Positions 1-5,417 of a stretch of DNA of 5,417 bases are shown here, piece by piece; within the stretch, counting starts at the first letter, position 1, and every line of letters begins with the position of its first letter. Below the pieces are notes generated by a model. That model was not told where the DNA came from. It searched no databases and saw only the letters and a list, made by a program, of their open reading frames with translations. The DNA comes from CAIXOZ01 sp046091285 (GTDB lineage Bacteria; Cyanobacteriota; Cyanobacteriia; PCC-6307; Cyanobiaceae): the NCBI GenBank assembly GCA_046091285.1, contig JBJTBH010000082.1, positions 1-5,417 of the forward strand, given 5' to 3'. Made by a program: the position numbers and the translations under genes.

Positions 1-687
1 GGGCTGGCTGCCGCTCAGGCTGGGCTGGGCGCCGCTGATCTTGCCCTTGAGGGCCGCCAGGGCGTCGTCCACGTCATCGCCCCCCTGGAGGGCGGCGAAC
101 TGACTTTCCAGGTCGGCTCCCGCCAGTTCGGCGGCAGCCTGGGAGCGTGCTTCCAGGGCTTCCACCTTCTCCTCCATCCGCTCGAACGCGGCCATGGCGG
201 AGGTGGTGTCGAGGCTGCCGACGGCACTCTGGAGCTGCTCCTGCGCCTGGGCGGCCTGGGCCCGGGCCTTGAGCATGTCCTTCTTGGTCTTGGCCTCGGC
301 GATCTTGCCTTCGAGGGAGACCAGACTCTTCTTGAGCGCATCGACCTGGCCAGCCTGACTGTTGAGCTGGGTGGTCAGGGCGGAGGCGGTGTCCTGGCAG
401 GTCTTCCGCCGGGCCAGGGCTTCGCGGGCCAGGTCTTCCTCGCCCTTGCGAAGGGCCAGCTCAGCGCGCTCGTACCAGGTGGTGGCCTGGGCGTTGGCCT
501 GCTCAGCCTGATTCTGGATCCGCTTCTGACTGGCGATAGCGGTGGCCACCGCCTGTCGGAGCTTCACCAGGTCGTTCTGCATGTCCTCGACCGACTGATC
601 GAGGATCTTGGCCGGGTCTTCCGCCCGGCTGATCACGGCATTGGCGTTCGCCCGCACGAGGCGGCCCAGACGGTCGAAAAAGCCCAT
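1..687 (-). CDS. vipp1: PspA/IM30 family protein Vipp1 (membrane maintenance, thylakoid biogenesis), 3' end outside window
   Basis: In cyanobacteria this ESCRT-III-related protein forms large homo-oligomeric rings and rods on the cytoplasmic and thylakoid membranes, where it protects membranes and supports thylakoid formation (family knowledge). The ATG at 687-685 begins MGFFDRLGRLVRANANAV, the amphipathic helix 0 that binds membranes, followed by the conserved EDPAKILDQSVEDMQNDL at about residues 23-40. The rest is long, charged, Ala/Gln-rich coiled coil, including a WYERAELAL motif at 71-79, a KTKKDMLKARAQAAQ motif at 133-147 and AMAAFERMEEKV at 164-175. Exactly 229 codons are visible with no stop. 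Escherichia coli PspA is about 222 residues, so the Ser/Pro/Gly-rich sequence at 219-229 is probably the linker to the short C-terminal helix that distinguishes Vipp1 from PspA. That tail lies off the left edge, so the choice of Vipp1 over plain PspA rests on this extension and the cyanobacterial context. There is no strong Shine-Dalgarno before the ATG. The gene is divergent from the DUF721 gene. Confidence 0.93.
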   Translation of the reverse strand, partial: MGFFDRLGRLVRANANAVISRAEDPAKILDQSVEDMQNDLVKLRQAVATAIASQKRIQNQAEQANAQATTWYERAELALRKGEEDLAREALARRKTCQDTASALTTQLNSQAGQVDALKKSLVSLEGKIAEAKTKKDMLKARAQAAQAQEQLQSAVGSLDTTSAMAAFERMEEKVEALEARSQAAAELAGADLESQFAALQGGDDVDDALAALKGKISGAQPSLSGSQP

Positions 688-711
688 GGATTAACGTGGG
701 GGCGCGCACCG

Positions 712-740
712 AGGCTAACCAGGGGAGGCCGCTCTGCGAA
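712..740 (-). promoter_or_regulatory. Possible sigma70-type promoter for vipp1
   Basis: Read on the minus strand, TTCGCA (735-740; four of six bases match TTGACA) is followed after exactly 17 bases by TAGCCT (712-717), which fits the loose TANNNT -10 pattern. The -10 would lie about 25 bases upstream of the vipp1 ATG, giving a short leader. In GC-rich DNA such matches arise by chance, so this is only a candidate. Confidence 0.2.
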
Positions 741-755
741 CCACCGCCTTCAGAA

Positions 756-787
756 CCGGGGACCCGGGCTGACCCGTGATCTCACGG
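756..787. promoter_or_regulatory. Two adjacent short dyads, possible operator sites
   Basis: Two perfect inverted repeats lie 6 bases apart in the divergent promoter region: CCGGG-GA-CCCGG at 756-767 and CCGTGA-TC-TCACGG at 774-787. Each has only two bases between its arms, so neither forms a good RNA hairpin; the geometry fits dimeric protein binding better than a terminator. The arms differ in sequence, so they would not be two copies of one site. No regulator is recognisable from them. Confidence 0.25.
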
Positions 788-823
788 ATGAAGAAGGCCA
801 TCCAGGGCTCCTAGCCTGACCGC

Positions 824-1420
824 ATGGCGACGGCTCCCTCCAATCAGACCCAGCGACGGGGCGACGTCACGGTGTTGGTGCCACCACCGGCGCCACCCGC
901 CACTCCCCTGAGCCGTTGCCTCGGGCAGATCGAGCGGCACTGGAAGCAGGAAGGACACCTGGCCAGCCTCTGGCTGGCCTGGCCGCGGTTGGTCGGTCCC
1001 CAGCTGGCGCCCCATTGCCGCCCCCTCAGCCTGCGTGGAGGAACGCTTCTGATCGGCGCTCCACCCGGTCCCTGGCTGCAGGCCCTGCAGTTCAGCCGCC
1101 ACCAGCTGCTGGGCAGTCTCCGGGCGGCCGGCTTTTCCGTCAGGGAGCTGCGGGTGCAGCAACACATCCCTCAGGTTCTGCCGCCTCCGGCGGCGGAGCT
1201 TGAGGCCGCCACCTGGGCGGCCCATCCCAGTCGGGTGGATGTGCATGGCCTGGTCACCTGCCCCTGCTGTGCCCGGCCGGCTCCCGCCGGTGAGCTCGGA
1301 CGCTGGGGTCGTTGCAGCTTCTGCCAGCGCGATCAGTTCGCCGCCGCCGCCCGCGAGCTCCAGGTCGCACCAGCGAAGGAAGGCCTCAGCGGCCTCCGCT
1401 CCGGGCGTCGTCGTCAATAG
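824..1420 (+). CDS. DUF721 (DciA-like) protein with C-terminal Cys-pair, zinc-ribbon-like module
   Basis: This 198-residue protein has a DUF721 domain at about residues 28-115. Its hallmarks are a helical start (LSRCLGQIERHWKQEG), the W-x-x-L-V-G core (WPRLVGPQLAPHCRPLSL, 53-70), a beta segment GGTLLIGAP (72-80) and the closing PWLQALQFSRHQLLGSLRAAG (83-103). DUF721 includes DciA, the ancestral loader of the replicative helicase DnaB, so a role at replication initiation is plausible but not shown. Residues 1-26 are Pro/Ala-rich and probably disordered. The C-terminal part carries the conserved-looking WAAHPSRVDVHGLVTC and then C146-x2-C149 and C164-x2-C167, spaced as in a small zinc ribbon. 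C148 lies inside the first pair. The ATG at 824 is the first possible ATG after an in-frame TAG at 812-814, and no clear Shine-Dalgarno precedes it. The TAG stop at 1418-1420 overlaps the end of the convergent ArnT-like gene. The DUF721 assignment is firm; the DciA function is inferred. Confidence 0.88.
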   Translation: MATAPSNQTQRRGDVTVLVPPPAPPATPLSRCLGQIERHWKQEGHLASLWLAWPRLVGPQLAPHCRPLSLRGGTLLIGAPPGPWLQALQFSRHQLLGSLRAAGFSVRELRVQQHIPQVLPPPAAELEAATWAAHPSRVDVHGLVTCPCCARPAPAGELGRWGRCSFCQRDQFAAAARELQVAPAKEGLSGLRSGRRRQ

Positions 1421-2217
1421 CGTTCCGGGCGGGGGCGCTCCCAGGCCACCGCAACGCCGGCGGCGTTCAGGGCCGCTGCCCGATGCTCCAGGGTCCGGCG
1501 CTCGAGACGCCAGAGGTGGTACGGACCGGCCTGGGCCAGGGGTTGGGGATTCAATCCCAACCAGTGGGCCAGGCTGGCGGTGTCGCGATCGATCACCACC
1601 AGCACCGACGGCTGCCGATCGGAGCGGCTGCGTTGCTGGCCGCGTCGATATTCGCGGCTGAGGCGATCGGCCAGGTTCACCAGTCCCACCGGCTCGATGC
1701 CTTCGTAGAGCACCACCTGACGGCTGTAGTAGTGCAGCGACGGCTTGAGGATTCCCACCATCGCCAGCGATTCCCCCGGCCTGAGCTGCTGGCGCGCGGC
1801 CATCGCCATCTGTCGCACGGGCAGACCACGGATGCGATCGCCGAGGGCCCATCCCGGTTGCAGGGCCATCAACGCGAAGACCACCATCGGCAGCTGCACC
1901 AGCAACAGGCCATCGCCCAGGCCGGCCCGCCAGCGGGTCTGGCTCGGTCGTGCCAGGACGGCGGCCAGCACGGCCAGCAGGGAGAAGCAGAGCGCCGCCC
2001 GCGGCAGGATCGGGCTCGCCAGCAGTCGTGGCGCCAGATCCGGCAGTTCCGTGGCCTGGATCAGCGGCACCCAGCAGGGCCCCGCCCAGAAAATCGCCGC
2101 CAGCACGGCCGCCAGCACGGCGCTGCCCAGCAGCGCCAGTTCCCTGGGCCGGTCGTCAGGCCTGGGACTGGCGCAGAGGGCGATCAGCAGCCCTGCCGCC
2201 GGCGTGGCGGGCAACCA
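1414..2217 (-). CDS. ArnT-like glycosyltransferase, C-terminal frame (267 residues after the frameshift)
   Basis: This segment begins at WLPATPAAGLLIAL, which completes the KLPSYWLPATPA signature of the family, and continues with about three more hydrophobic helices (composite residues roughly 388-409, 434-452 and 463-480). A soluble C-terminal domain of about 130 residues follows. It contains PGESLAMVGILKPSLHYYSR and VVLYEGIEPVGLVNLADRL, then a basic stretch (REYRRGQQRSRSDRQ) and a beta segment PSVLVVIDRD. This matches the periplasmic C-terminal domain seen in ArnT-like enzymes. The same frame stays open to 2748, but upstream of 2217 it is only a shadow of the N-terminal frame. No plausible independent start sits at the junction, so the segment should be translated only if the frame is restored. 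It ends with TGA at 1416-1414, inside the last codons of the opposing DUF721 gene. Confidence 0.8.
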   Translation of the reverse strand, partial: WLPATPAAGLLIALCASPRPDDRPRELALLGSAVLAAVLAAIFWAGPCWVPLIQATELPDLAPRLLASPILPRAALCFSLLAVLAAVLARPSQTRWRAGLGDGLLLVQLPMVVFALMALQPGWALGDRIRGLPVRQMAMAARQQLRPGESLAMVGILKPSLHYYSRQVVLYEGIEPVGLVNLADRLSREYRRGQQRSRSDRQPSVLVVIDRDTASLAHWLGLNPQPLAQAGPYHLWRLERRTLEHRAAALNAAGVAVAWERPRPERY

Positions 2218-3302
2218 GAGCTCGGCAGTTTGGTGGCGGCCAGGGTGAAGAAGGCAAGAATCGCCAGCAGCCAGCAGGCGGCGAGACGGGCCATAGAGTG
2301 TTCCAGGGGCACCGGATCCAGCCATCGGCCCCGGAGCCATTGCCGCCAGGGCCTCAGCGCCAGAGCCCGGTGGAGTCCCAGCAGCAGCAGGGGGGAAAAG
2401 GGGAGGCTGGCCACCACCAGCACCGGTCCGAAGAACCACCAGGGCTGCAGGTGGTGGTTCACCACTGAGGTGAACCGTTGCAGGTTGTGATAGCCGAAGA
2501 AGCTGTCCCAGTAGGGGCGTCCCTCCACCACCAGCTCCAGGACGTACCAGGGCAGGGCCACCGCGGCACTGATCAACAGCCCTGGCCAGGGCTTCAGCTG
2601 ACGCCAGAAGGTCAGGAGTCGGCCCTGGCTGGCGCCGAACAGCGAGAGCACGCCGGCGAACAGCACCAGGGCCACGGGGCCCTTGGCCAGCGTCGCCAGC
2701 CCGAGCATCACCCAGACCATCCAGGGGGCTCCACCCCCCACCAGACAACGCCAGGCCAGCAGAATGCTCACGCTGACCAGGCCGCTGAAGAGGGCATCAC
2801 TGACCGCCAGTCGCCCCCAGAGCAGCACCAGCGGTGAGAGGGCGTAGGCCAGCGGCGCCGTGACCGCCGGGGAGAGAAGGCTGCGCCCCAGGGCCCGATC
2901 GCTGGCGAGACCGGAGCTGCCCAGGCGCTCCAAGGGACGCTGGGGCCAGCGCAGCAGGGTGGCGCTGAGCAGCGCCATCACCGTCAGCACCGACAGCGCG
3001 GAGGGCAGCCGGGCGGCCCAGGTCCCCAGGGGGTCCCAGCTGTCATGACCGGGCAGCAGGTAGCCCAGTCCCATCAGCCAGTAGATCAGGGGAGGCTTGT
3101 CGTAACGGGGCAGTCCGTTCACCCGTGGCGTCAGCCAGTCGCCGGTCTCGGCCATCGCCCGGGCGGCGGCCGCGAACAGCGGGGGGGTTTCATCCACCAG
3201 TCCGGTGGCCCCCAGGTGTCGGACCATCAGCAGACTGCCGAGCAGCAGCACCAGAGCCAGGGCTGCCAGGGCCTCGCGCGACGGTGGGCGTCCTCCCCTC
3301 AA
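2184..3302 (-). CDS. ArnT-like glycosyltransferase, N-terminal frame (372 residues as read)
   Basis: This segment contains the catalytic face of the enzyme. The first membrane helix is at about residues 11-27. It is followed by the extracytoplasmic loop with the D37-E38 pair (GLVDETPPLFAAAARAM), GDWLTPRVNGLPRYDKPPL at 54-72 and YWLMGLGYLL; the acidic pair and the KPPL lysine (K69) correspond to conserved active-site features of ArnT-type GT-C enzymes. Further family marks are RLAVSDALF (164-172), LATLAKGPVAL (202-212), LPWYVLE (250-256) and FFGYHNLQRFTSVVNHH (268-284). Hydrophobic stretches suggest about eight or nine helices here. The likely start is TTG at 3302-3300, because an in-frame TAG (the GT4 stop) lies nine codons upstream and later candidates (GTG at codon 18, ATG at codon 26) would cut into the first helix. 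No Shine-Dalgarno precedes the TTG; the purine-rich AGGGGAGGA lies just after it. Residues 362-372 are out-of-frame translation after the frameshift and are not part of the real protein. Confidence 0.85.
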   Translation of the reverse strand: MRGGRPPSREALAALALVLLLGSLLMVRHLGATGLVDETPPLFAAAARAMAETGDWLTPRVNGLPRYDKPPLIYWLMGLGYLLPGHDSWDPLGTWAARLPSALSVLTVMALLSATLLRWPQRPLERLGSSGLASDRALGRSLLSPAVTAPLAYALSPLVLLWGRLAVSDALFSGLVSVSILLAWRCLVGGGAPWMVWVMLGLATLAKGPVALVLFAGVLSLFGASQGRLLTFWRQLKPWPGLLISAAVALPWYVLELVVEGRPYWDSFFGYHNLQRFTSVVNHHLQPWWFFGPVLVVASLPFSPLLLLGLHRALALRPWRQWLRGRWLDPVPLEHSMARLAACWLLAILAFFTLAATKLPSSGCPPRRRQGC

Positions 3303-3326
3303 GCCGACCCGGCAGATGGAACGAAC

Positions 3327-4442
3327 CTATCGCCCCGGGGCGGCAGCGCTCGCCCCGTCGACCCGGAGGCCGTTCCGCAGCCATTGCTCCACCCGTTCGG
3401 CGAAGGCGGCCCTGGAGGCATGGGCCTCCACCCAGGCGCGACATCCGGCCCGATCGACCGTCATCGCCCGTTCGGTGGCGGCCCGCAGGGCTGGCACGCC
3501 CCCTTCCGGTCGGGCCAGACTGCCATTGCGGCCCTCCTGCACCAGGTCCCCGGGGCCCCCGCGTGCATAGGCCGCGACCGGCACTCCGCAGGCCATCGCC
3601 TCGACGACGACGTTGCCGAAGGCCTCATTCCATTTCGGTGTGTTGAGCAGCACCCGGCACAGCCCGAGTTGTTCCTGCAGGTGCTCGGTGGGCAGGAAGC
3701 CCCTCCACTGCAGGGTCCCCGCTGGCACCGAGGCTTCCACGCCGGCGGCATAGGCGGCATCCTCCATCCGGCCCCAGATCGCCAGGGGCAGCCCCAGCCC
3801 GGCCGCGACGGCGGCGGCATCCTCCAGGCCTTTTTCCGGTGCGATCCGTCCGGCCCAGCCCAGGAGCGGTTCAGGGGTCAGCTGGCAGCGATAGCGCTGC
3901 AGATCAAAGCCGTTGGCCACGATCACCGGCGCTTCCACGAGGTCGAAGTCGCGGGCCTGAGCAGCGCTGTGAAAGGCCAGACGCCCCTGTCGCCAGCGGG
4001 CGAGCCTGGCCACGCAGCTGGCCACGGCACCATCGACGCCCCCCATGCTCACCAGATGAAACAGGGGCGTGCGCAGATGCGGGGTCAGCCAGAACGGCAA
4101 CCAGTCGAAGCCGAGATTGAGGATCAGATCAAAGGCGTCCTGTCTGGCCAGGGCTTCATCCCAGAGGTGGGGCAGCAAGCCCTCGGCCGGCATCTGCACC
4201 GGGGCATCGAGGGGACGGTGCTGGGCGCTGGCCTGCGGGTCTCCCGACACCATCCACAGCCGCGCCCCGTGGCAGGACGGGGGCAGCACGGAGCCTTCCG
4301 CCGCCAGCACCGTAAGGGCATGACCGCGCTCCATCAAGCCGGCCACGAGGGATTCGAGGGGGATCTCCACGCCACCGCCGGCGCCGCTGCCGAGGGGGCC
4401 CATGGGCGTGTTCACCACCAGCAGCTTCAGGGCGGTGGTCAT
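3327..4442 (-). CDS. Glycosyltransferase family 4 (GT-B fold, nucleotide-sugar dependent)
   Basis: The product is 371 residues, a normal length for a cytosolic retaining GT4 enzyme. The N-terminal acceptor domain opens with LKLLVVNTP and a glycine-rich loop containing GGGVEIPLESL (22-32). The C-terminal donor domain has GWAGRIAPEKGLEDA (195-209), where R199 and K204 match the donor-phosphate-binding Arg and Lys of GT4. It also has NEAFGNVVVEAMACGVPV (272-289), which contains the E-x7-E motif (E273, E281), and then RGGPGDLVQEGRNG (294-307). Acceptor and sugar cannot be read from the sequence. The open frame extends upstream to 4577, but the ATG at 4442-4440 is preferred: it sits directly before the Rossmann strand, and the extra upstream residues overlap the transporter and are low in complexity. 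This ATG overlaps the transporter TGA as ATGA, indicating translational coupling. The TAG stop at 3329-3327 lies 24 bases before the ArnT-like start and in the same frame. Confidence 0.93.
   Translation of the reverse strand: MTTALKLLVVNTPMGPLGSGAGGGVEIPLESLVAGLMERGHALTVLAAEGSVLPPSCHGARLWMVSGDPQASAQHRPLDAPVQMPAEGLLPHLWDEALARQDAFDLILNLGFDWLPFWLTPHLRTPLFHLVSMGGVDGAVASCVARLARWRQGRLAFHSAAQARDFDLVEAPVIVANGFDLQRYRCQLTPEPLLGWAGRIAPEKGLEDAAAVAAGLGLPLAIWGRMEDAAYAAGVEASVPAGTLQWRGFLPTEHLQEQLGLCRVLLNTPKWNEAFGNVVVEAMACGVPVAAYARGGPGDLVQEGRNGSLARPEGGVPALRAATERAMTVDRAGCRAWVEAHASRAAFAERVEQWLRNGLRVDGASAAAPGR
4439..4442 (-). promoter_or_regulatory. ATGA stop-start overlap coupling the EamA transporter to GT4
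   Basis: On the minus strand ATGA contains both the GT4 start codon and the TGA stop of the transporter. A GGGGG run lies about 5 bases upstream of the ATG and could act as a weak ribosome binding site. The arrangement is a common sign that ribosomes finishing the first gene reinitiate on the second, keeping their products in proportion. Confidence 0.8.
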
Positions 4443-5417
4443 GGCAGCCCCCGGGCCGGCGTGGGGGGCACCAGCGGTGCGGGCAGGGGTGGATCCGATC
4501 GCAGCGGTGCGTTCCAGAGCTGGTGCCGGCGGTTGATCAGCAGCACGGAGATCAGCGCCAGGACCACCCCGAGCCATTGCAGTGCTCCCAGTCGTTCCTC
4601 CAGCAGGGCCATGGCGCAGAGCAGGGCGAAGACGGGGGTCAGGAAGGTGAGGGAGGTGAAGGCGGTCAGATCACCGGCGTTGGCGAACCAGAAGAAGAGG
4701 CCGTAAGCCAGGGCGCTGCCCAGCAGGCTGGCATAGGCCATCAGGACCCATCCGCCCGGTCCCCAGGTGGGCCAGGCGGGAGCCGCCGTTGGATCGAGCA
4801 CCGGTCCGAGCGCTGCCGACAGGGCCAGGGGCAGCCCCCCGAGCAGCAGGTGCCAGCCGGTGACCGCCACCGGATCGCTGGAACGACTCGCCTGCCGGCA
4901 GAGGACGGTGCCGACGGCCATCGCAGCGGCTGCGGCCAGCATCCAGAGTTCTCCATGACTGAAGAGATCGGTGCTGATCGCCTCAGGACCGTCCAGCCAC
5001 CAGTGCTGCAGCAAGGGAGCGGGAAGCCCCAGGCAGAGGATTCCGGCCAGCCCGAGCAGCAGACCGAACCAGCCGAACGGATTGATCGCTTCGCCGTAGA
5101 GGGTGCGGGCCAGCAGGGCCACCAGCAGCGGCTGTGAATCGATCAACACCGATCCGAGACCGGCTCCGGTGCTGCCCAGACCCTGGACCAGCAGGCCCTG
5201 AAACAGGGTGGCATCGATCAGGGAGAAGAGCAGCAGCCAGGACCAGTCGGAGCGGGCCACCCGCCAGTTGCGGCCGAGCAGCGGCAGCACCAGCAGCAGC
5301 ACCGCTCCGGCCGGCAGCACCCTCAGGGCGGCGAGGCTGAAGGGGGGAGCGTCAGCCAGAAGCGGTTTCATCGCCGCCATCGCCGTTCCCCAGAGTGCAA
5401 ACGGCAGCACCATCAAC
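4439..5417 (-). CDS. EamA/DMT-superfamily ten-helix transporter, 5' end at or beyond the window edge
   Basis: About 325 residues are visible. The pattern is two EamA repeats of five hydrophobic helices each, at roughly residues 1-131 and 156-295 counting from position 5416. Repeat 1 starts with FALWGTAMAAMKPLLAD and includes GAGLGSVLIDSQPLLVALLA (84-103) before the next helix pair. Repeat 2 ends with the typical FLTPVFALLCAMALLEERLG (258-277) and WLGVVLALISVLLINRR (281-297). The C-terminal 28 residues are Pro-rich and hydrophilic. Family members export or exchange small metabolites such as amino acids, nucleobases or sugars across the cytoplasmic membrane, and relatives ArnE/ArnF are implicated in moving lipid-linked aminoarabinose. 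Substrate cannot be inferred from sequence. A TTG at 5416 or ATG at 5413 could start translation, but both fall inside the first helix, so the true start is probably a few codons beyond the right edge. It is the first visible gene of the minus-strand unit. Confidence 0.92.
   Translation of the reverse strand, partial: LMVLPFALWGTAMAAMKPLLADAPPFSLAALRVLPAGAVLLLVLPLLGRNWRVARSDWSWLLLFSLIDATLFQGLLVQGLGSTGAGLGSVLIDSQPLLVALLARTLYGEAINPFGWFGLLLGLAGILCLGLPAPLLQHWWLDGPEAISTDLFSHGELWMLAAAAAMAVGTVLCRQASRSSDPVAVTGWHLLLGGLPLALSAALGPVLDPTAAPAWPTWGPGGWVLMAYASLLGSALAYGLFFWFANAGDLTAFTSLTFLTPVFALLCAMALLEERLGALQWLGVVLALISVLLINRRHQLWNAPLRSDPPLPAPLVPPTPARGLP

Larger units (their letters stand above)
688..823. other. 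Divergent intergenic region between vipp1 and the DUF721 gene
   Basis: This 136-base gap separates the two divergent start codons (vipp1 at 687 on the minus strand, DUF721 at 824 on the plus strand), so both promoters should lie here unless they are inside coding sequence. I see no open reading frame worth calling and no RNA gene. It holds two short inverted repeats (756-767 and 774-787). The hexamer AGGCTA at 712-717 and its reverse complement TAGCCT at 812-817 could serve as -10 elements facing outward on either side. An in-frame TAG at 812-814 closes the DUF721 frame upstream of its ATG. Confidence 0.75.
1414..3302 (-). pseudogene. ArnT-like (GT39/PMT-type) membrane glycosyltransferase gene, split by a one-base frameshift
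   Basis: Proteins of this family are polytopic GT-C transferases that move a sugar from a polyprenyl-phosphate carrier to an acceptor (lipid A, protein or glycan) on the outer face of the cytoplasmic membrane. Here the upstream frame (low base of each codon divisible by 3) carries residues 1-361 through the family signature FFTLAATKLPS. The next residues expected are Y/F then WLPATPAA, and these appear immediately in another frame from TGG at 2217-2215. Between the AGC codon (2222-2220) and that TGG only two bases (TC on the coding strand) remain where a codon such as TAC would be expected. One base is therefore missing at about 2218-2219. Restoring it gives about 629 residues with no other stop or frame break, so the lesion is either a sequencing error or very recent. 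No slippery heptamer is visible, and the upstream frame otherwise ends 11 residues later at 2184. This is the last gene of the EamA-GT4-ArnT unit. Confidence 0.85.

Noticed and set aside
1834..1841. GCGATCGC, the HIP1 octamer common in many cyanobacteria
   Set aside because: I noticed only one copy, which is not notable in 5.4 kb of GC-rich DNA and cannot support an organism call.
782..1852. A 356-codon open frame on the minus strand spanning the DUF721 gene
   Set aside because: It is low-complexity, Gly/Arg/Pro-rich and crosses two unrelated real genes. The plus-strand DUF721 domain and the ArnT-like C-terminus explain the same DNA.
1312..2490. A 392-codon open frame on the plus strand
   Set aside because: It is an antisense shadow of the ArnT-like gene; it is rich in Gln, Arg and His and shows no domain.
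2218..2748. The upstream part of the frame that carries the ArnT-like C-terminus
   Set aside because: These codons give a Pro/Gly/Ala-rich sequence with no family motif, while the other frame over the same bases carries LPWYVLE and FFGYHNLQRF. Only the part from 2217 downward is real.
4443..4577. An extended N-terminus for GT4 starting upstream at 4577
   Set aside because: The 45 extra residues are low-complexity Ala/Pro/Arg sequence lying over the transporter C-terminus, and the ATG at 4442 sits directly before the first Rossmann strand.
3045..4706. A 553-codon open frame on the plus strand, antisense to GT4 and ArnT-like genes
   Set aside because: Its translation is rich in Gln, Gly, His, Pro and Arg with no recognisable domain, which is what the complementary strand of GC-biased coding DNA gives. 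The opposite strand encodes clear GT4 and EamA motifs throughout.
5269..5310. Runs of CAGCAG/AGCACC triplets here and at many places in the minus-strand genes
   Set aside because: They are the reverse complement of Leu/Val codons (CTG, GTG, CTC) in membrane helices, not a tandem repeat.

Overview
The window is GC-rich (by eye about two thirds G+C), densely coded bacterial DNA. It most likely comes from a picocyanobacterium of the Synechococcus/Cyanobium group. That placement is an inference from two things: a full-length PspA/IM30 (Vipp1) protein that looks cyanobacterial, with sequence continuing past the usual PspA end, and a DUF721 (DciA-like) protein carrying a C-terminal Cys-pair module. 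I recall both as typical of that lineage, but I could not run a search.

Layout from left to right. (1) Positions 1-687, minus strand: vipp1/pspA, with its C-terminus cut off by the window edge. (2) Positions 688-823: a 136-base divergent intergenic region, the only real gap in the window, holding two short dyads and a weak promoter candidate. (3) Positions 824-1420, plus strand: a DUF721/DciA-like protein with a CxxC...CxxC module. (4) Positions 1414-5417, minus strand: a tight three-gene unit transcribed right to left. It begins with an EamA-family (DMT) transporter that enters from the right edge, continues with a GT4-type glycosyltransferase whose ATG overlaps the transporter stop (ATGA), and ends with an ArnT-like integral membrane glycosyltransferase starting 24 bases after the GT4 stop. 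The last gene overlaps the DUF721 gene tail to tail by 7 bases.

The clearest oddity is that the ArnT-like gene is split by a one-base deletion near 2218-2219. The first 361 residues read in one frame and the last 267 in another, and together they give a coherent protein of about 629 residues. There is no second lesion, so this is either a sequencing error or a very recent inactivation. The three minus-strand genes look like a membrane or cell-envelope glycosylation cassette: a cytosolic nucleotide-sugar transferase, a ten-helix transporter, and a lipid-linked-sugar transferase that acts outside the cytoplasm. Joint function is an inference from the layout. I see no tRNA, rRNA, CRISPR array, insertion sequence or convincing rho-independent terminator. 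Apart from the frameshift, the window looks like ordinary core-type genome, and I found no evidence of a wholly new system.
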